Source: Pseudochrobactrum saccharolyticum (GTDB lineage: Bacteria > Pseudomonadota > Alphaproteobacteria > Rhizobiales > Rhizobiaceae). From it: a stretch of DNA of 64,000 bases. The notes under the pieces were generated by a model that was not told the origin of the DNA, made no database searches, and was given only the letters and a program-made list of their open reading frames with translations. Positions 1 through 8,756 of the stretch are shown one piece after another. How positions within the stretch are numbered: the stretch's first letter is position 1; every line of letters starts with the position of its first letter. The stretch covers positions 62,001-126,000 of the forward strand of contig NZ_VZPG01000006.1 of assembly GCF_008801715.1 (NCBI RefSeq), in the 5' to 3' direction. A program made the translations under genes and the position numbers.

Positions 1-471
1 GAAACACCGGAAAACAGCCATTATCAGAATATGCGCCTGTGTTTTGAGCTGCTCAGTACTGCCAAAATGATTGATCTGAGCTGCGCACAACGCCTCGCCC
101 CTTATCAGCTCTCCGAGAGCCGTTTTGTGATTCTGTTTTTGTTGCAGCAAGAGTCGGAAGGTCTGGCGCCCCATCTTTTGGCAGAGCGTGCCGGAATCAC
201 CCGCGCCACTTTAACCGGCCTGCTCGACGGGCTGGAACACGATGGTTTTCTCATTCGCAATCACAGCCAGACAGACCGCCGCTCTATTATCGTGACACTG
301 ACGGACAAGGGAAAACAGACCGCAACATCGCTGGTGAGCGATCATTCACAATGGATTGCCTCTCTGATGGCTCCGCTGAATGAACAAGAGAAACAAATGC
401 TCAGTACCTTACTGGGTAAAATCTGGACAGCGGCACAGGAGCCGGCAGACCATGACCAAAGCACCCGTTAA
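1..471 (+). CDS. MarR family transcriptional regulator, 5' end outside the window
   Basis: The frame is open from the first base of the window, so the ATG at 31 is probably internal and the true start lies upstream. The visible 146 residues carry a MarR-type winged helix: a recognition region (LLAERAGITRATLTGLLDGLEHDGFL) followed by the wing with the family hallmark NHSQTDRRSIIVTLTDKG. MarR proteins bind DNA as dimers and usually repress neighbouring genes until a small ligand binds. The stop overlaps the next gene by 20 bp, so the regulator and the DNA alkylation repair gene are likely co-transcribed. The ligand cannot be told from sequence. Confidence 0.85.
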   Translation, partial: ETPENSHYQNMRLCFELLSTAKMIDLSCAQRLAPYQLSESRFVILFLLQQESEGLAPHLLAERAGITRATLTGLLDGLEHDGFLIRNHSQTDRRSIIVTLTDKGKQTATSLVSDHSQWIASLMAPLNEQEKQMLSTLLGKIWTAAQEPADHDQSTR

Positions 472-1222
472 ATCTGTCCGCCGCATGAGCGACATCACAC
501 CGGAACGGCTGGCCGAGCTGAATAGCGGCACAGCAGAAACCACCGTACTGACGGAATGCCTTGCCATTGATTTTGCACTGCTGATGCAGACTGTTTTTCC
601 GGAAGTACCCGCAGAGCTGCATCAGCAGTTAAGCGGCACTTCGGCTGGTATCACCGCCCGTATGGCACTGGCAGCACAATTACTGCACAGCCACGATATA
701 ATCAGTCTGCGTGACCTGAATACATATCAATCAGATACAATTCGCGGCTGGGCCTGTTATTTCATCGCCCAGCAACAGCAGCTTTCCCTGCAAGAAAAAC
801 TGGAACTGATCCGCCCGCTTGCCGATGATCATCATTTTGGCGTGCGGGAATGGGCATGGCTGGCACTGCGCAATGATCTGATCGCGCAACCGGAACTGAG
901 TTTCAGCCTGTTGCAGCCTTGGACGAATGATCCGTCCTATAAAATCCGGCGTTATGCCTGCGAGGCTGTCCGTCCACGTGGCGTATGGTGCGCCCATTTC
1001 AACCTGCTGAAAACCCAGCCGGAACTGGCACTCCCTATCCTTGAAGCACTGCGCAGTGATCCGGAAATTTATGTGCAGGATTCTGTCGCCAACTGGCTCA
1101 ATGATGCCTCCAAAACCACACCGGACTGGGTACGCGCCCTTTGCGACCGTTGGCTTCAGGAAAGCGCATCACCTTCTACCGCCCGCATCTGCAAACGCGC
1201 TTTGCGGACACTCAACAAATAA
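452..1222 (+). CDS. DNA alkylation repair protein (AlkC/AlkD-like HEAT-repeat glycosylase family)
   Basis: The protein is built of helical HEAT-like repeats, with typical pieces such as DHHFGVREWAWLALR and DPSYKIRRYACEAVRPRG in the middle and C-terminal half, as in the AlkC/AlkD superfamily that excises alkylated bases by flexing DNA. I chose the ATG at 452, which overlaps the end of the marR-type gene; an in-frame ATG at 380 would overlap that gene by 92 bp and give a basic, unconvincing N-terminus. The predicted length is 256 residues. Family membership is a reading of the repeat pattern. The exact glycosylase specificity, for example 3-methyladenine, is inference. Confidence 0.75.
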   Translation: MTKAPVKSVRRMSDITPERLAELNSGTAETTVLTECLAIDFALLMQTVFPEVPAELHQQLSGTSAGITARMALAAQLLHSHDIISLRDLNTYQSDTIRGWACYFIAQQQQLSLQEKLELIRPLADDHHFGVREWAWLALRNDLIAQPELSFSLLQPWTNDPSYKIRRYACEAVRPRGVWCAHFNLLKTQPELALPILEALRSDPEIYVQDSVANWLNDASKTTPDWVRALCDRWLQESASPSTARICKRALRTLNK

Positions 1223-1245
1223 TCCTCCCCGTAAATGAGACTGAT

Positions 1246-1584
1246 ATGACCCATTATCTTGCAGAATTATACAGCCCTAAAGCGGCATGGCTTACCCTGT
1301 CACCCGAGCAACGTCAGGCGTTTTTCGCCACAATAGGGTCAGGCATGGGCGGCCTGTCTGAACTTGGCATTGAACCGCTGGCCTTCGGTCAAACCGATTC
1401 GTCTCAACTCCATCCGGCACAGCAGCAGTTTTTCGCCATCTGGAAATTCAGTGACAAAGCAGCCGTTACAGCTTTGCTGGAAGCGATTGCGGCTACCGGT
1501 TGGCATGATTATTTCGACACGATCAATGCCGCAGGTGAAGCAACAGATATGAACACACATCTGGCACAGCTCGCCGCCTGCTAA
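1246..1584 (+). CDS. Small conserved protein of unknown function
   Basis: A 112-residue soluble protein starting MTHYLAELYSPKAAW, with no signal peptide or membrane segment. It lies 23 bp after the alkylation repair gene on the same strand and is followed directly by a terminator, so it is probably the last gene of that unit. The start at 1246 was chosen over the upstream ATG at 1141, which lies inside the preceding gene. Similar short proteins (DUF6616-like) occur in proteobacteria, but I am not certain of that family name and assign no function. Confidence 0.65.
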   Translation: MTHYLAELYSPKAAWLTLSPEQRQAFFATIGSGMGGLSELGIEPLAFGQTDSSQLHPAQQQFFAIWKFSDKAAVTALLEAIAATGWHDYFDTINAAGEATDMNTHLAQLAAC

Positions 1585-1589
1585 ACAAA

Positions 1590-1619
1590 AAATGCCGCGT
1601 TTATGGAAACGCGGCATTT
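1590..1619. terminator. Bidirectional intrinsic terminator
   Basis: A hairpin with 13-bp arms (AAATGCCGCGTTT / AAACGCGGCATTT) and an ATGG loop. It lies between the convergent small gene (+) and porin gene (-) and has an A run on its left flank. Confidence 0.85.
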
Positions 1620-1645
1620 CAATAATAGCAGAGATTTTAACCTGC

Positions 1646-2350
1646 TCACCAGGTTGTCATACGCAGACCTGCACGAATCTGATGCGATTCCAAACTATTA
1701 TCCGTAATCGTCAATGGCCCGATATTTCCGGCATCGCCGGATGATATACGTGCATAGCGGTAGCCGAAATCAAGTTTGACATTCTCGGTCACATCGATTG
1801 CCGCACCGGCCATCAGCGCCCATTGCAGACGCGTCGTATCACGGCCATTAATGTATTCACCAACTGGTCCGTGTACTTTGTAATCGACTTTCGCCATACC
1901 AAGACCGGCACCGACATAAGGTGTTACGCCTGAGAAATTACCGATATCATAATAGGCATTTGCCATCACATCCCAGATACCGGCTTCAACCGGCTCACGG
2001 CTGACAGTCATCTTGCGATAACCGACAGTTACGTCACCGCGAATATTATCGGTAAACTGATAGCCGACACCACCGCTATAAGCAGCAGTCGCTTTCGTAT
2101 CGCCGCGTCCTTCGCCCAGCAGGTTATAGCCTTTCAGGCGCGCTTTAACATTGTCAGACGGCACATAGGCAATATCACCGCGCAGATACCAGCCGGAGCC
2201 GATTTCAACGGGCTTATAAACGTCCTGCTCGACAGGAGTTGCATAGAGCACCTGATCGAGATCGGCAGCTTGAGCCAGTCCGCTTGCAGCGGATAATGCG
2301 AATACTGCAATCACTGCCTTGTGCAATGATGTGAATGAAGATTTGTTCAT
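1646..2350 (-). CDS. Outer membrane beta-barrel protein, Omp25/Omp31 type (paralogue 1)
   Basis: The N-terminus is a classic signal peptide (MNKSSFTSLHKAVIAVFALSAASGLAQA, cut before ADLDQ). The mature part is an eight-stranded OmpA-like/Omp25 barrel pattern: GSGWYLRGDIAYV, VGYQFTDNIRGDVTVGYR, NFSGVTPYVGAGLG, VKLDFGYRYARI, and a C-terminal QIRAGLRMTTW ending in the aromatic residue used by the BAM machinery. Two upstream in-frame ATGs lie 3 and 9 bases before this start; AGGA sits 8 bases before the ATG chosen. It sits beside a second paralogue on the same strand. Expected role: an abundant surface structural protein. Confidence 0.85.
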   Translation of the reverse strand: MNKSSFTSLHKAVIAVFALSAASGLAQAADLDQVLYATPVEQDVYKPVEIGSGWYLRGDIAYVPSDNVKARLKGYNLLGEGRGDTKATAAYSGGVGYQFTDNIRGDVTVGYRKMTVSREPVEAGIWDVMANAYYDIGNFSGVTPYVGAGLGMAKVDYKVHGPVGEYINGRDTTRLQWALMAGAAIDVTENVKLDFGYRYARISSGDAGNIGPLTITDNSLESHQIRAGLRMTTW

Positions 2351-2454
2351 CATCTGCATCCTGTAATTCTGTTTTCAGTCTCACATGAGACTGAAATACT
2401 AAATGGAAATCTGTGCGGACTGTGCTGACCTTTTAAGGCGCAGCACAAATTCAC

Positions 2455-3324
2455 TTACTTATAGACCGGTGTTGTCACATCATTATAAGCGACCGGACGG
2501 CTGTACCCGCCAAACTGGTAACGCAGACCAACGCGGACATCGTGAATATCAAAGCTGCGATCAAAACCGCGGCCGATATCTTTTGTTGCACCGAACATTT
2601 CACCACCTTCAATGCGGCGGAAACGATAACCGGCATCCAGCTTCAGGCTCTGGGTCAGGTCATAGGAGAGACCGGCCATCAAAGCCCAGGTAAAACGCCA
2701 GCTTGCAGAACCGGAATGAACTGTAGAACCGGACTGATCAAAACCAGGATCAATCGTATTGGTCAGATCGCCCCATTTGATACGCGTACCACCGATACCG
2801 GCACCGACATAAGGTGTGAAACCGTTGAAATTACCCAGATCAATATAGGCATTGGCCAGAATGGAAAGCGCCGACATTTTTGCTGTGTCGTTAGATACGC
2901 AATCGGCATAAGCATTATTGGCTGTGCAGACGCCGCTCGTTGAACCGCTGAACTTCGCGCGGGTCAGATAATCGACGGTCAGATCTGTACGGAAATAATC
3001 CGTCACCTGATAACCGACACCACCGCCGAGCAGGAACGAACCTTTCAGTTTACCATCCAGTGAATTTTCACCAAAGCTGGTTCCCGAGCAGGTGCTGCCA
3101 CATCCCTTGTCAATCGTTGCATAATTGGCACCTTTGAATTTCGCACCGGCATAACCGATATCGCCACGCAGATACCAGCCGCCGACAGGCGCAGGCGGAA
3201 CAACAACTTCAGGAATGATTGGTTCAGGGATATCTACGATATCCGCCGCAAAGACCGAGGAAACAGAGCCCGCCATTGTCAGCCCTGCAACACCGGCGAT
3301 AAGCAAATTCTTTAAGTTCATCAT
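2455..3324 (-). CDS. Outer membrane beta-barrel protein, Omp25/Omp31 type (paralogue 2, cysteine-containing)
   Basis: The signal peptide is MMNLKNLLIAGVAGLTMAGS...FAADIV, with AGGA six bases before the ATG at 3324; an in-frame codon 63 bases upstream would place extra residues ahead of it. The mature protein opens with a proline-rich linker (PEPIIPEVVVPPAPVGG), then repeats the GWYLRGDIGYAG, VGYQVTDYFRTDLTVDY, NFNGFTPYVGAGIGG and LKLDAGYRFRRIEGG strand pattern. Unlike its neighbour it has two predicted loops with paired cysteines (CGSTC, and C plus eight residues plus C). Residues after the last typical strand (YSRPVAYNDVTTPVYK) make an unusual C-terminal tail. Role: outer membrane structure or porin. 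Confidence 0.85.
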   Translation of the reverse strand: MMNLKNLLIAGVAGLTMAGSVSSVFAADIVDIPEPIIPEVVVPPAPVGGWYLRGDIGYAGAKFKGANYATIDKGCGSTCSGTSFGENSLDGKLKGSFLLGGGVGYQVTDYFRTDLTVDYLTRAKFSGSTSGVCTANNAYADCVSNDTAKMSALSILANAYIDLGNFNGFTPYVGAGIGGTRIKWGDLTNTIDPGFDQSGSTVHSGSASWRFTWALMAGLSYDLTQSLKLDAGYRFRRIEGGEMFGATKDIGRGFDRSFDIHDVRVGLRYQFGGYSRPVAYNDVTTPVYK

Positions 3325-3462
3325 AGCGTGTCCTATCGCATTTCCACGGCCATGTAGCACCGGGACGACTATTCTCAGACACACCATAATTCGGAAAGGT
3401 TAAATGCTACTTAACCTTGTTTATTCACGATATTTATTAATAATTACGCATGTAACCATATA

Positions 3463-3493
3463 AAAAAGAGGGGCATTTAATGCCCCTCTTTTT
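3463..3493 (-). terminator. Terminator downstream of glmM
   Basis: The strong hairpin AAAGAGGGGCAT-TTA-ATGCCCCTCTTT is flanked by A and T runs and lies 80 bases past the glmM stop on the minus strand. Confidence 0.85.
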
Positions 3494-3572
3494 ATTGAAA
3501 ATATTCAGTTTTATATATGAGCGATACAGAGTACCGCATATGAAAACAGGCACAAATTCGTAAATCAGCCCG

Positions 3573-4919
3573 TTATTTTGCTGCTGTTCTGATTGATGTG
3601 ATAATATCATCGACGACAGTTTCAACCAGTTTATGGTCGTCACCCTCAGCCATTACACGGATCAGAGGTTCAGTCCCTGAAGGGCGGATCACAACACGGC
3701 CGGTGCTGCCAAGAGCATTCTTGCCTTCTTCGATCGCCTGAATAACTGTTTTATTCTCAAGCAATTTTCCGCCGGCAACACGGATGTTTTTAAGAATCTG
3801 CGGCACGGGTTGGAATTTACGGCAAACTTCGCTCAGCGGACGTTCCTGCTCCTGCATAACAGCAAGAATTTGCAGCGCAGAGATCAAACCATCGCCGGTC
3901 GTACCGAATTCAGACAGCACAATATGGCCGGACTGCTCGCCACCAACATTAAAACCGTTCTCACGCATATGTTCAACAACGTAACGGTCACCGACTTTGG
4001 TGCGCGCCAGTGTCAGCCCCTGATCGCCGAGGAAACGCTCCAGACCAAGATTGGACATAATGGTCGCAACAATACCGCCGCCAACGAGACGTCCGCTCTT
4101 TGACCAGCTTTCCGCAATCACAGCCATCAGCTGATCGCCGTCAATGATGGTGCCGTTTTCATCAACCATCAGCACACGATCCGCATCACCATCAAGGGCA
4201 ATACCAACATCGGCGCGGGTTTCATGAACTTTACGGATCAGGCCTTCCGGATGGGTGGAACCGCAATCCTCATTAATATTCGTACCATTCGGCGTATTAT
4301 TAATGGTGATAACTTCAGCACCGAGTTCCCACAAAGCAGCCGGTGCCACTTTATAGGCTGCACCATTGGCGCAATCGACAACAATGCGCAGACCATTCAG
4401 CGACAAATGACGCGGCATGGTACGTTTGGCAAACTCAATATAACGATAAATATCGCCGTCAACGCGTTTCGCCCGACCAACTTCGCCATGGCTGCTCATA
4501 TGCGCGCTCATGTCATCATCAATCAGCTTTTCGATCTGCAATTCCAGCGCGTCTGACAATTTGTAACCGTCAGGGCCAAACAGCTTGATGCCATTATCAT
4601 AATAAGGATTGTGCGAGGCGGAGATCATCACGCCAATATCTGCACGCAATGAACGGCACAGCATGGCAACAGCCGGTGTCGGGATCGGCCCCAGAAGAAA
4701 CACTTCCATGCCCATGGAGGTAAAACCGGCAACAAGCGCATTTTCCAGCATATAGCCCGAACGGCGGGTATCCTTGCCGATCACCACACGCTGCCCCTGT
4801 CCGCCATCGCGGAATGACAAGCCTACAGCCATACCGACCCGCATAGCGATATCCGGCGTCATCGGAAAAGAATTAGCCTTACCGCGAATGCCGTCAGTAC
4901 CAAAATATTTACGGGACAT
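3573..4919 (-). CDS. glmM: Phosphoglucosamine mutase
   Basis: Converts glucosamine-6-phosphate to glucosamine-1-phosphate, the step that feeds UDP-GlcNAc into peptidoglycan and lipopolysaccharide. All four alpha-phosphohexomutase signatures are present: FGTDGIRG at the N-terminus, the phosphoserine loop ISASHNP with Ser102, the metal-binding DGDADR at 243-248, and the phosphate-binding [11 protein letters not shown] near the C-terminus. The length of 448 residues is normal. The ATG at 4919 has AAGG seven bases upstream; an in-frame TTG two codons earlier is less likely. It follows ftsH on the same strand, as in many proteobacteria, but a hairpin lies between them. Confidence 0.97.
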   Translation of the reverse strand: MSRKYFGTDGIRGKANSFPMTPDIAMRVGMAVGLSFRDGGQGQRVVIGKDTRRSGYMLENALVAGFTSMGMEVFLLGPIPTPAVAMLCRSLRADIGVMISASHNPYYDNGIKLFGPDGYKLSDALELQIEKLIDDDMSAHMSSHGEVGRAKRVDGDIYRYIEFAKRTMPRHLSLNGLRIVVDCANGAAYKVAPAALWELGAEVITINNTPNGTNINEDCGSTHPEGLIRKVHETRADVGIALDGDADRVLMVDENGTIIDGDQLMAVIAESWSKSGRLVGGGIVATIMSNLGLERFLGDQGLTLARTKVGDRYVVEHMRENGFNVGGEQSGHIVLSEFGTTGDGLISALQILAVMQEQERPLSEVCRKFQPVPQILKNIRVAGGKLLENKTVIQAIEEGKNALGSTGRVVIRPSGTEPLIRVMAEGDDHKLVETVVDDIITSIRTAAK

Positions 4920-5131
4920 ATTCAAGCCTTTTCTTTGCGCAGTGCCATACCTGCCTTATTCTAAAGAACAGAAAACAGGCTTCTCTTAAAACTAGCAATG
5001 CAGCGATTTTATATCTCTTGTCAAATATCCAGACCATGAAACTGATCATCTGGTAAACAGATCCGCTCAGGATATTTAAATTGCTGCCTCCGAATGACAC
5101 AGCGTGCCCGTTCAGATCAACGAAATAAAAA

Positions 5132-5155
5132 AACCGGGCTTTAAAAGCCCGGTTC
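5132..5155 (-). terminator. Hairpin between ftsH and glmM
   Basis: The inverted repeat AACCGGGCTTT/AAAGCCCGGTT is followed on the minus strand by a T-rich stretch, 32 bases after the ftsH stop. It should terminate or attenuate ftsH transcripts before glmM. Confidence 0.8.
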
Positions 5156-5186
5156 TTATTTAACACAGTCGTTACCGGTACAAGTC

Positions 5187-7124
5187 TTATGCCTGTGGTT
5201 CAGGCTTCATATCCTGTCCGGCTTCCGGCTCAGCATCAGGCTTCTTGCGCGATGCACCGGCTTTAGGAACGCCCGATCCGCGCGATGAGGATGAGTCATC
5301 ACCTGTATCGCGGTTCGGCTTTTGACCGGCGATCAGTTGTTTGATCTCTTCACCGCTCAGGGTTTCATATTCCAGCAGGCCTTCAGCAATGGCGACCCAT
5401 GCATCATGCTTTTCTGTCAGAATACGGCGCGCTTCAACATAGGCATTGTCAATCAGCTCACGAACTTCCGCATCAATCAGCTGAGCTGTTGCTTCAGAAA
5501 CATTCTGCGTACGCGATACGGAATGACCGAGGAAAACCTCTTCCTGATTTTCGCCATAGGCAACATAACCGAGCTTTTCAGAAAAGCCCCAGCGGGTCAC
5601 CATTGCACGGGCAAGCTTGGTTGCCTGTTCAATATCGGATGACGCACCGGATGTGATGTTTTCCTTACCGAATTTCAGTTCTTCGGCAATACGGCCACCC
5701 ATCATGATTGCAAGGCGCGACACCATCCATTTATAGCTCATGGAATATTTGTCGCCTTCCGGCAGCTGCATCACCATACCCAGCGCACGACCGCGCGGAA
5801 TGATGGTTGCTTTATGGACCGGATCAGCCACAGGCACATTCATGGCCACAATCGCATGACCGGATTCATGATAGGCGGTCAGTTCTTTTTCTGCCTGCGT
5901 CATCGCCGAAGAACGGCGTTCCGCACCCATCATGATCTTGTCTTTGGCGTCTTCAAATTCCTGCATAGTCACCAGACGCTTGTTCCGGCGTGCAGTCATC
6001 AGTGCAGCTTCATTGACGAGGTTCATCAGATCCGCGCCGGAGAAACCAGGCGTACCGCGAGCCAGAACTTTCAGATCCACATTCGGTGCCAGCGGTACAT
6101 TACGCACATGCACTTTGAGGATCTGTTCACGGCCGCTCACATCCGGATTAGGCACAACAACCTGACGGTCGAAACGACCCGGACGGAGAAGCGCAGGATC
6201 AAGCACGTCAGGACGGTTGGTTGCAGCAATCAGAATAATATTCTCATTGGCTTCGAAACCATCCATCTCAACCAGCAACTGGTTCAGCGTCTGTTCGCGT
6301 TCATCATTACCACCGCCTAAGCCCGCACCACGGTGACGACCGACGGCATCGATTTCGTCGATGAAGATAATGCAAGGAGAGTTCTTTTTTGCCTGTTCAA
6401 ACATATCGCGGACACGGCTTGCACCGACACCAACAAACATTTCAACAAAGTCAGAACCGGAAATTGTAAAGAACGGCACATTGGCTTCACCGGCAACAGA
6501 GCGCGCCAGCAAAGTTTTACCGGTTCCCGGAGGACCTACGAGCAGCACACCGCGCGGAATTTTACCGCCGAGACGCTGGAACTTCTGCGGATCACGCAGG
6601 AATTCAACGATTTCTTCCAGATCTTCTTTGGCTTCGTCAACACCGGCAACATCCTGAAAGGTCACACGGCCGTGCGCCTCAGTCAGAAGTTTCGCCTTGG
6701 ATTTACCGAAGCCCATCGCGCCGCGTGAACCGCCCTGCATCTGACGCATGAAGAAAATCCACACGCCGAGGATCAGGATCATAGGCAGCCATGACAGAAG
6801 AATACCGAACAGCGATCCCGAGCCATCGCTTTCAGGCTTTGCGGTAATCGCAACATTTTTCTCTTCAAGGCGGCCGATCAGGCTGGCATCCGAAGGGGAA
6901 TAGGTCTGGAATGTCGCATTATTATCAGCATAGGAACCGACGATGCGCGGGCCGGTAATGGTGACGGATTTAACCCGTCCGCCCGATACATCTTCAATAA
7001 ATTGCGAATAAGGAATCTCACGAGACGACGCGCGCTGCGCCGGACTCTGAAACAGGTTGAATAATGCAACCAGCAGGAGAGCAATGATCGCCCAGAGGGC
7101 GAAGTTGCGATAATTTGGATTCAT
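5187..7124 (-). CDS. ftsH: ATP-dependent zinc metalloprotease FtsH
   Basis: Membrane-anchored AAA+ protease that degrades misassembled membrane proteins and short-lived regulators. The N-terminus has two transmembrane segments (about residues 9-24 and 105-127) around a periplasmic loop. The AAA module has Walker A GPPGTGKT (197-204), Walker [13 protein letters not shown] and the pore motif [10 protein letters not shown]. The protease domain has the zinc motif HESGH at 419-423. The C-terminal tail is charged and disordered ([15 protein letters not shown]...). Total length is 645 residues. Gene order tilS-ftsH-glmM is conserved. A heat-shock-like promoter lies just upstream. Confidence 0.98.
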   Translation of the reverse strand: MNPNYRNFALWAIIALLLVALFNLFQSPAQRASSREIPYSQFIEDVSGGRVKSVTITGPRIVGSYADNNATFQTYSPSDASLIGRLEEKNVAITAKPESDGSGSLFGILLSWLPMILILGVWIFFMRQMQGGSRGAMGFGKSKAKLLTEAHGRVTFQDVAGVDEAKEDLEEIVEFLRDPQKFQRLGGKIPRGVLLVGPPGTGKTLLARSVAGEANVPFFTISGSDFVEMFVGVGASRVRDMFEQAKKNSPCIIFIDEIDAVGRHRGAGLGGGNDEREQTLNQLLVEMDGFEANENIILIAATNRPDVLDPALLRPGRFDRQVVVPNPDVSGREQILKVHVRNVPLAPNVDLKVLARGTPGFSGADLMNLVNEAALMTARRNKRLVTMQEFEDAKDKIMMGAERRSSAMTQAEKELTAYHESGHAIVAMNVPVADPVHKATIIPRGRALGMVMQLPEGDKYSMSYKWMVSRLAIMMGGRIAEELKFGKENITSGASSDIEQATKLARAMVTRWGFSEKLGYVAYGENQEEVFLGHSVSRTQNVSEATAQLIDAEVRELIDNAYVEARRILTEKHDAWVAIAEGLLEYETLSGEEIKQLIAGQKPNRDTGDDSSSSRGSGVPKAGASRKKPDAEPEAGQDMKPEPQA

Positions 7125-7197
7125 CTCGGGTCCAATCGATTACCAACGTCTTTCCGGCTCATCTGCCGTTTTGGCGCTTTCCGGAAAAATATTCAAA

Positions 7198-7231
7198 CCT
7201 AACATAGGTTCGATGCACGGCCTTGCCAAGG
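7198..7231 (-). promoter_or_regulatory. Candidate RpoH (sigma-32) type promoter for ftsH
   Basis: On the minus strand CTTGGC (7225-7230) is followed 16 bases later by CCTATGTT, close to the alphaproteobacterial heat-shock consensus (CTTG, about 17 bases, CYTAT). It would start transcription about 65 bases before the ftsH ATG. FtsH is a known heat-shock gene in proteobacteria. The assignment rests on this one match. Confidence 0.4.
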
Positions 7232-7276
7232 CGGTGTACAGCTTCATAAGTGATTCTTCTGCATTCTTTGCAGAAT

Positions 7277-8731
7277 TTACCTGTAATTATGGTTGAAAGG
7301 CATGGTTAAAAGCCCTTTTACAACCTGTGCGACCTCAAAATCATGGCCGGAAAGCACCCTGTCAAAACAGGCAAGAGTGCGTTTTATCCGAACTTCAGAA
7401 CTTTGCGGAACCAGACCGGACAATGCAGGAAAACCGGTCACCACCCCGTCACAAAAGACAGCCGGTGCAGCGAGCAAACTGTTGCGGTCAAAATATCCCT
7501 GTTTCCCCTCTCCTGTACCTATCTTGTGCTGCTGCAAATAAGCAGACAACTGCTTTTCACTCAGCGCAGCAATGACAAGCAGTTCTGTTCCCTCATTGCG
7601 GATATGATAACGCCCGTCCCACAAGGCCTCTTCTTCCCTCTGCAATGGAATTACGGGCAAATTACGTCGTTCACGACGGATAATCGTCCCATGACGGGAT
7701 TTTTCAATCACACAGCGATGCAGGGTTTTCCTTTGTTTGGCCGGTATTGAAGGTTCATCAAGCCAGTTGGTAAGCTCAGCACAATCCCGCAGTGCCGGTA
7801 AAAAAGCCTGCCCGCCGATAGCAGCCAGCAAATAACCCAGTGTCAGCGGGATAATATCCCGATCTGATGCGCCCCATCCGGCAGGTAAAAACAAACTGTC
7901 ACCGGCAAGCAGCCTGATCTGGCTGTTTTCCTGTTTCAGCAAGTCAGCCACGCGGTGATTATCTGCACGTCTTTGCACTGCTGCGGCATCAATGGCCTGC
8001 AACAAAGTTGGCTTATCCAGCATTTTCGCAACCTGCCTCACGCGCGGGCGCTCATAGGCCGGATTCTCATTGCTCGGATCATCCACCCAACGGATATTAT
8101 GTGCTGATAAAAAACCTCTCAGCTCATCCCGCCAGATATCCAGCAGCGGGCGGCACAGCAGAACCTTCGTTTGCAACAGAGTTTGCACAGCCATAGCGGC
8201 AAGCCCGCGCTCAGCTCCGGCAAGACCAGCTGCCAAGCCTTCTCTTTCCCGACGCATCAGATATGTCTCGACCTGATCGTCAGCCGTATGCCCTGTCAGA
8301 ATAATATCAGCCTTATGCTGGCATGCAGCCTGCACCAGCAGATCATAGCGTGCAGAACGGGCAGCAGACGCAAGACCGCTCACAGGCTTATCACCTGTCC
8401 AGCACAAAATCTGATGCGCAATGCCGATATTCTTACAAAACTCAGCAACACCCGCCGCTTCATCAGCAGATTCCGCGCGTAGTTTGTGATCGACAGTCAC
8501 CGCTACCAAGCGGCATTCCGGTAATCTTTGTTGTAAATAAAGTCTGGCCACTAGCAGCAAAGCCAGAGAGTCGCTGCCGCCTGAAACCGCAACAATCATC
8601 ACCGACGGATGCTGCCCCGCCAGCGCATTATCAAAGCCTGCAAAAATTCGCGGCAGAAAATCCGGCATTAGCGTAGCGGTGCCACCGTCTGAAATTGCCG
8701 TCTTCGCAGCATTCACATCCGTGCCCTGCAT
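7277..8731 (-). CDS. tilS: tRNA(Ile)-lysidine synthetase
   Basis: Joins lysine to cytidine 34 of the tRNA-Ile that reads AUA, changing both its codon and its aminoacylation identity; the gene is essential in most bacteria. The PP-loop ATP pyrophosphatase motif SGGSDS lies at 50-55, followed by the typical VAVTVDHKLRAES and ILTGHTADDQVET segments. The C-terminal part, with GRYHIRNEGTELLVIAALSEKQ, fits the TilS substrate-binding tail. The protein has 484 residues, with an N-terminal extension of about 20 residues before MPDFLPRIF. It starts 25 bases after cpoB on the same strand, so it belongs to the tol-pal-cpoB group. Confidence 0.95.
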   Translation of the reverse strand: MQGTDVNAAKTAISDGGTATLMPDFLPRIFAGFDNALAGQHPSVMIVAVSGGSDSLALLLVARLYLQQRLPECRLVAVTVDHKLRAESADEAAGVAEFCKNIGIAHQILCWTGDKPVSGLASAARSARYDLLVQAACQHKADIILTGHTADDQVETYLMRREREGLAAGLAGAERGLAAMAVQTLLQTKVLLCRPLLDIWRDELRGFLSAHNIRWVDDPSNENPAYERPRVRQVAKMLDKPTLLQAIDAAAVQRRADNHRVADLLKQENSQIRLLAGDSLFLPAGWGASDRDIIPLTLGYLLAAIGGQAFLPALRDCAELTNWLDEPSIPAKQRKTLHRCVIEKSRHGTIIRRERRNLPVIPLQREEEALWDGRYHIRNEGTELLVIAALSEKQLSAYLQQHKIGTGEGKQGYFDRNSLLAAPAVFCDGVVTGFPALSGLVPQSSEVRIKRTLACFDRVLSGHDFEVAQVVKGLLTMPFNHNYR

Positions 8732-8756
8732 CCGGCGTCAGCCCCCTGTGCCATAT

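Noticed and set aside
3437-3643. A 68-codon minus-strand frame across the glmM terminator
   Set aside because: It runs through the terminator hairpin and overlaps the end of glmM; no ribosome-binding site.
4909-5166. An 85-codon minus-strand frame between ftsH and glmM
   Set aside because: Begins inside the ftsH-side terminator and overlaps the glmM start; composition is not protein-like.
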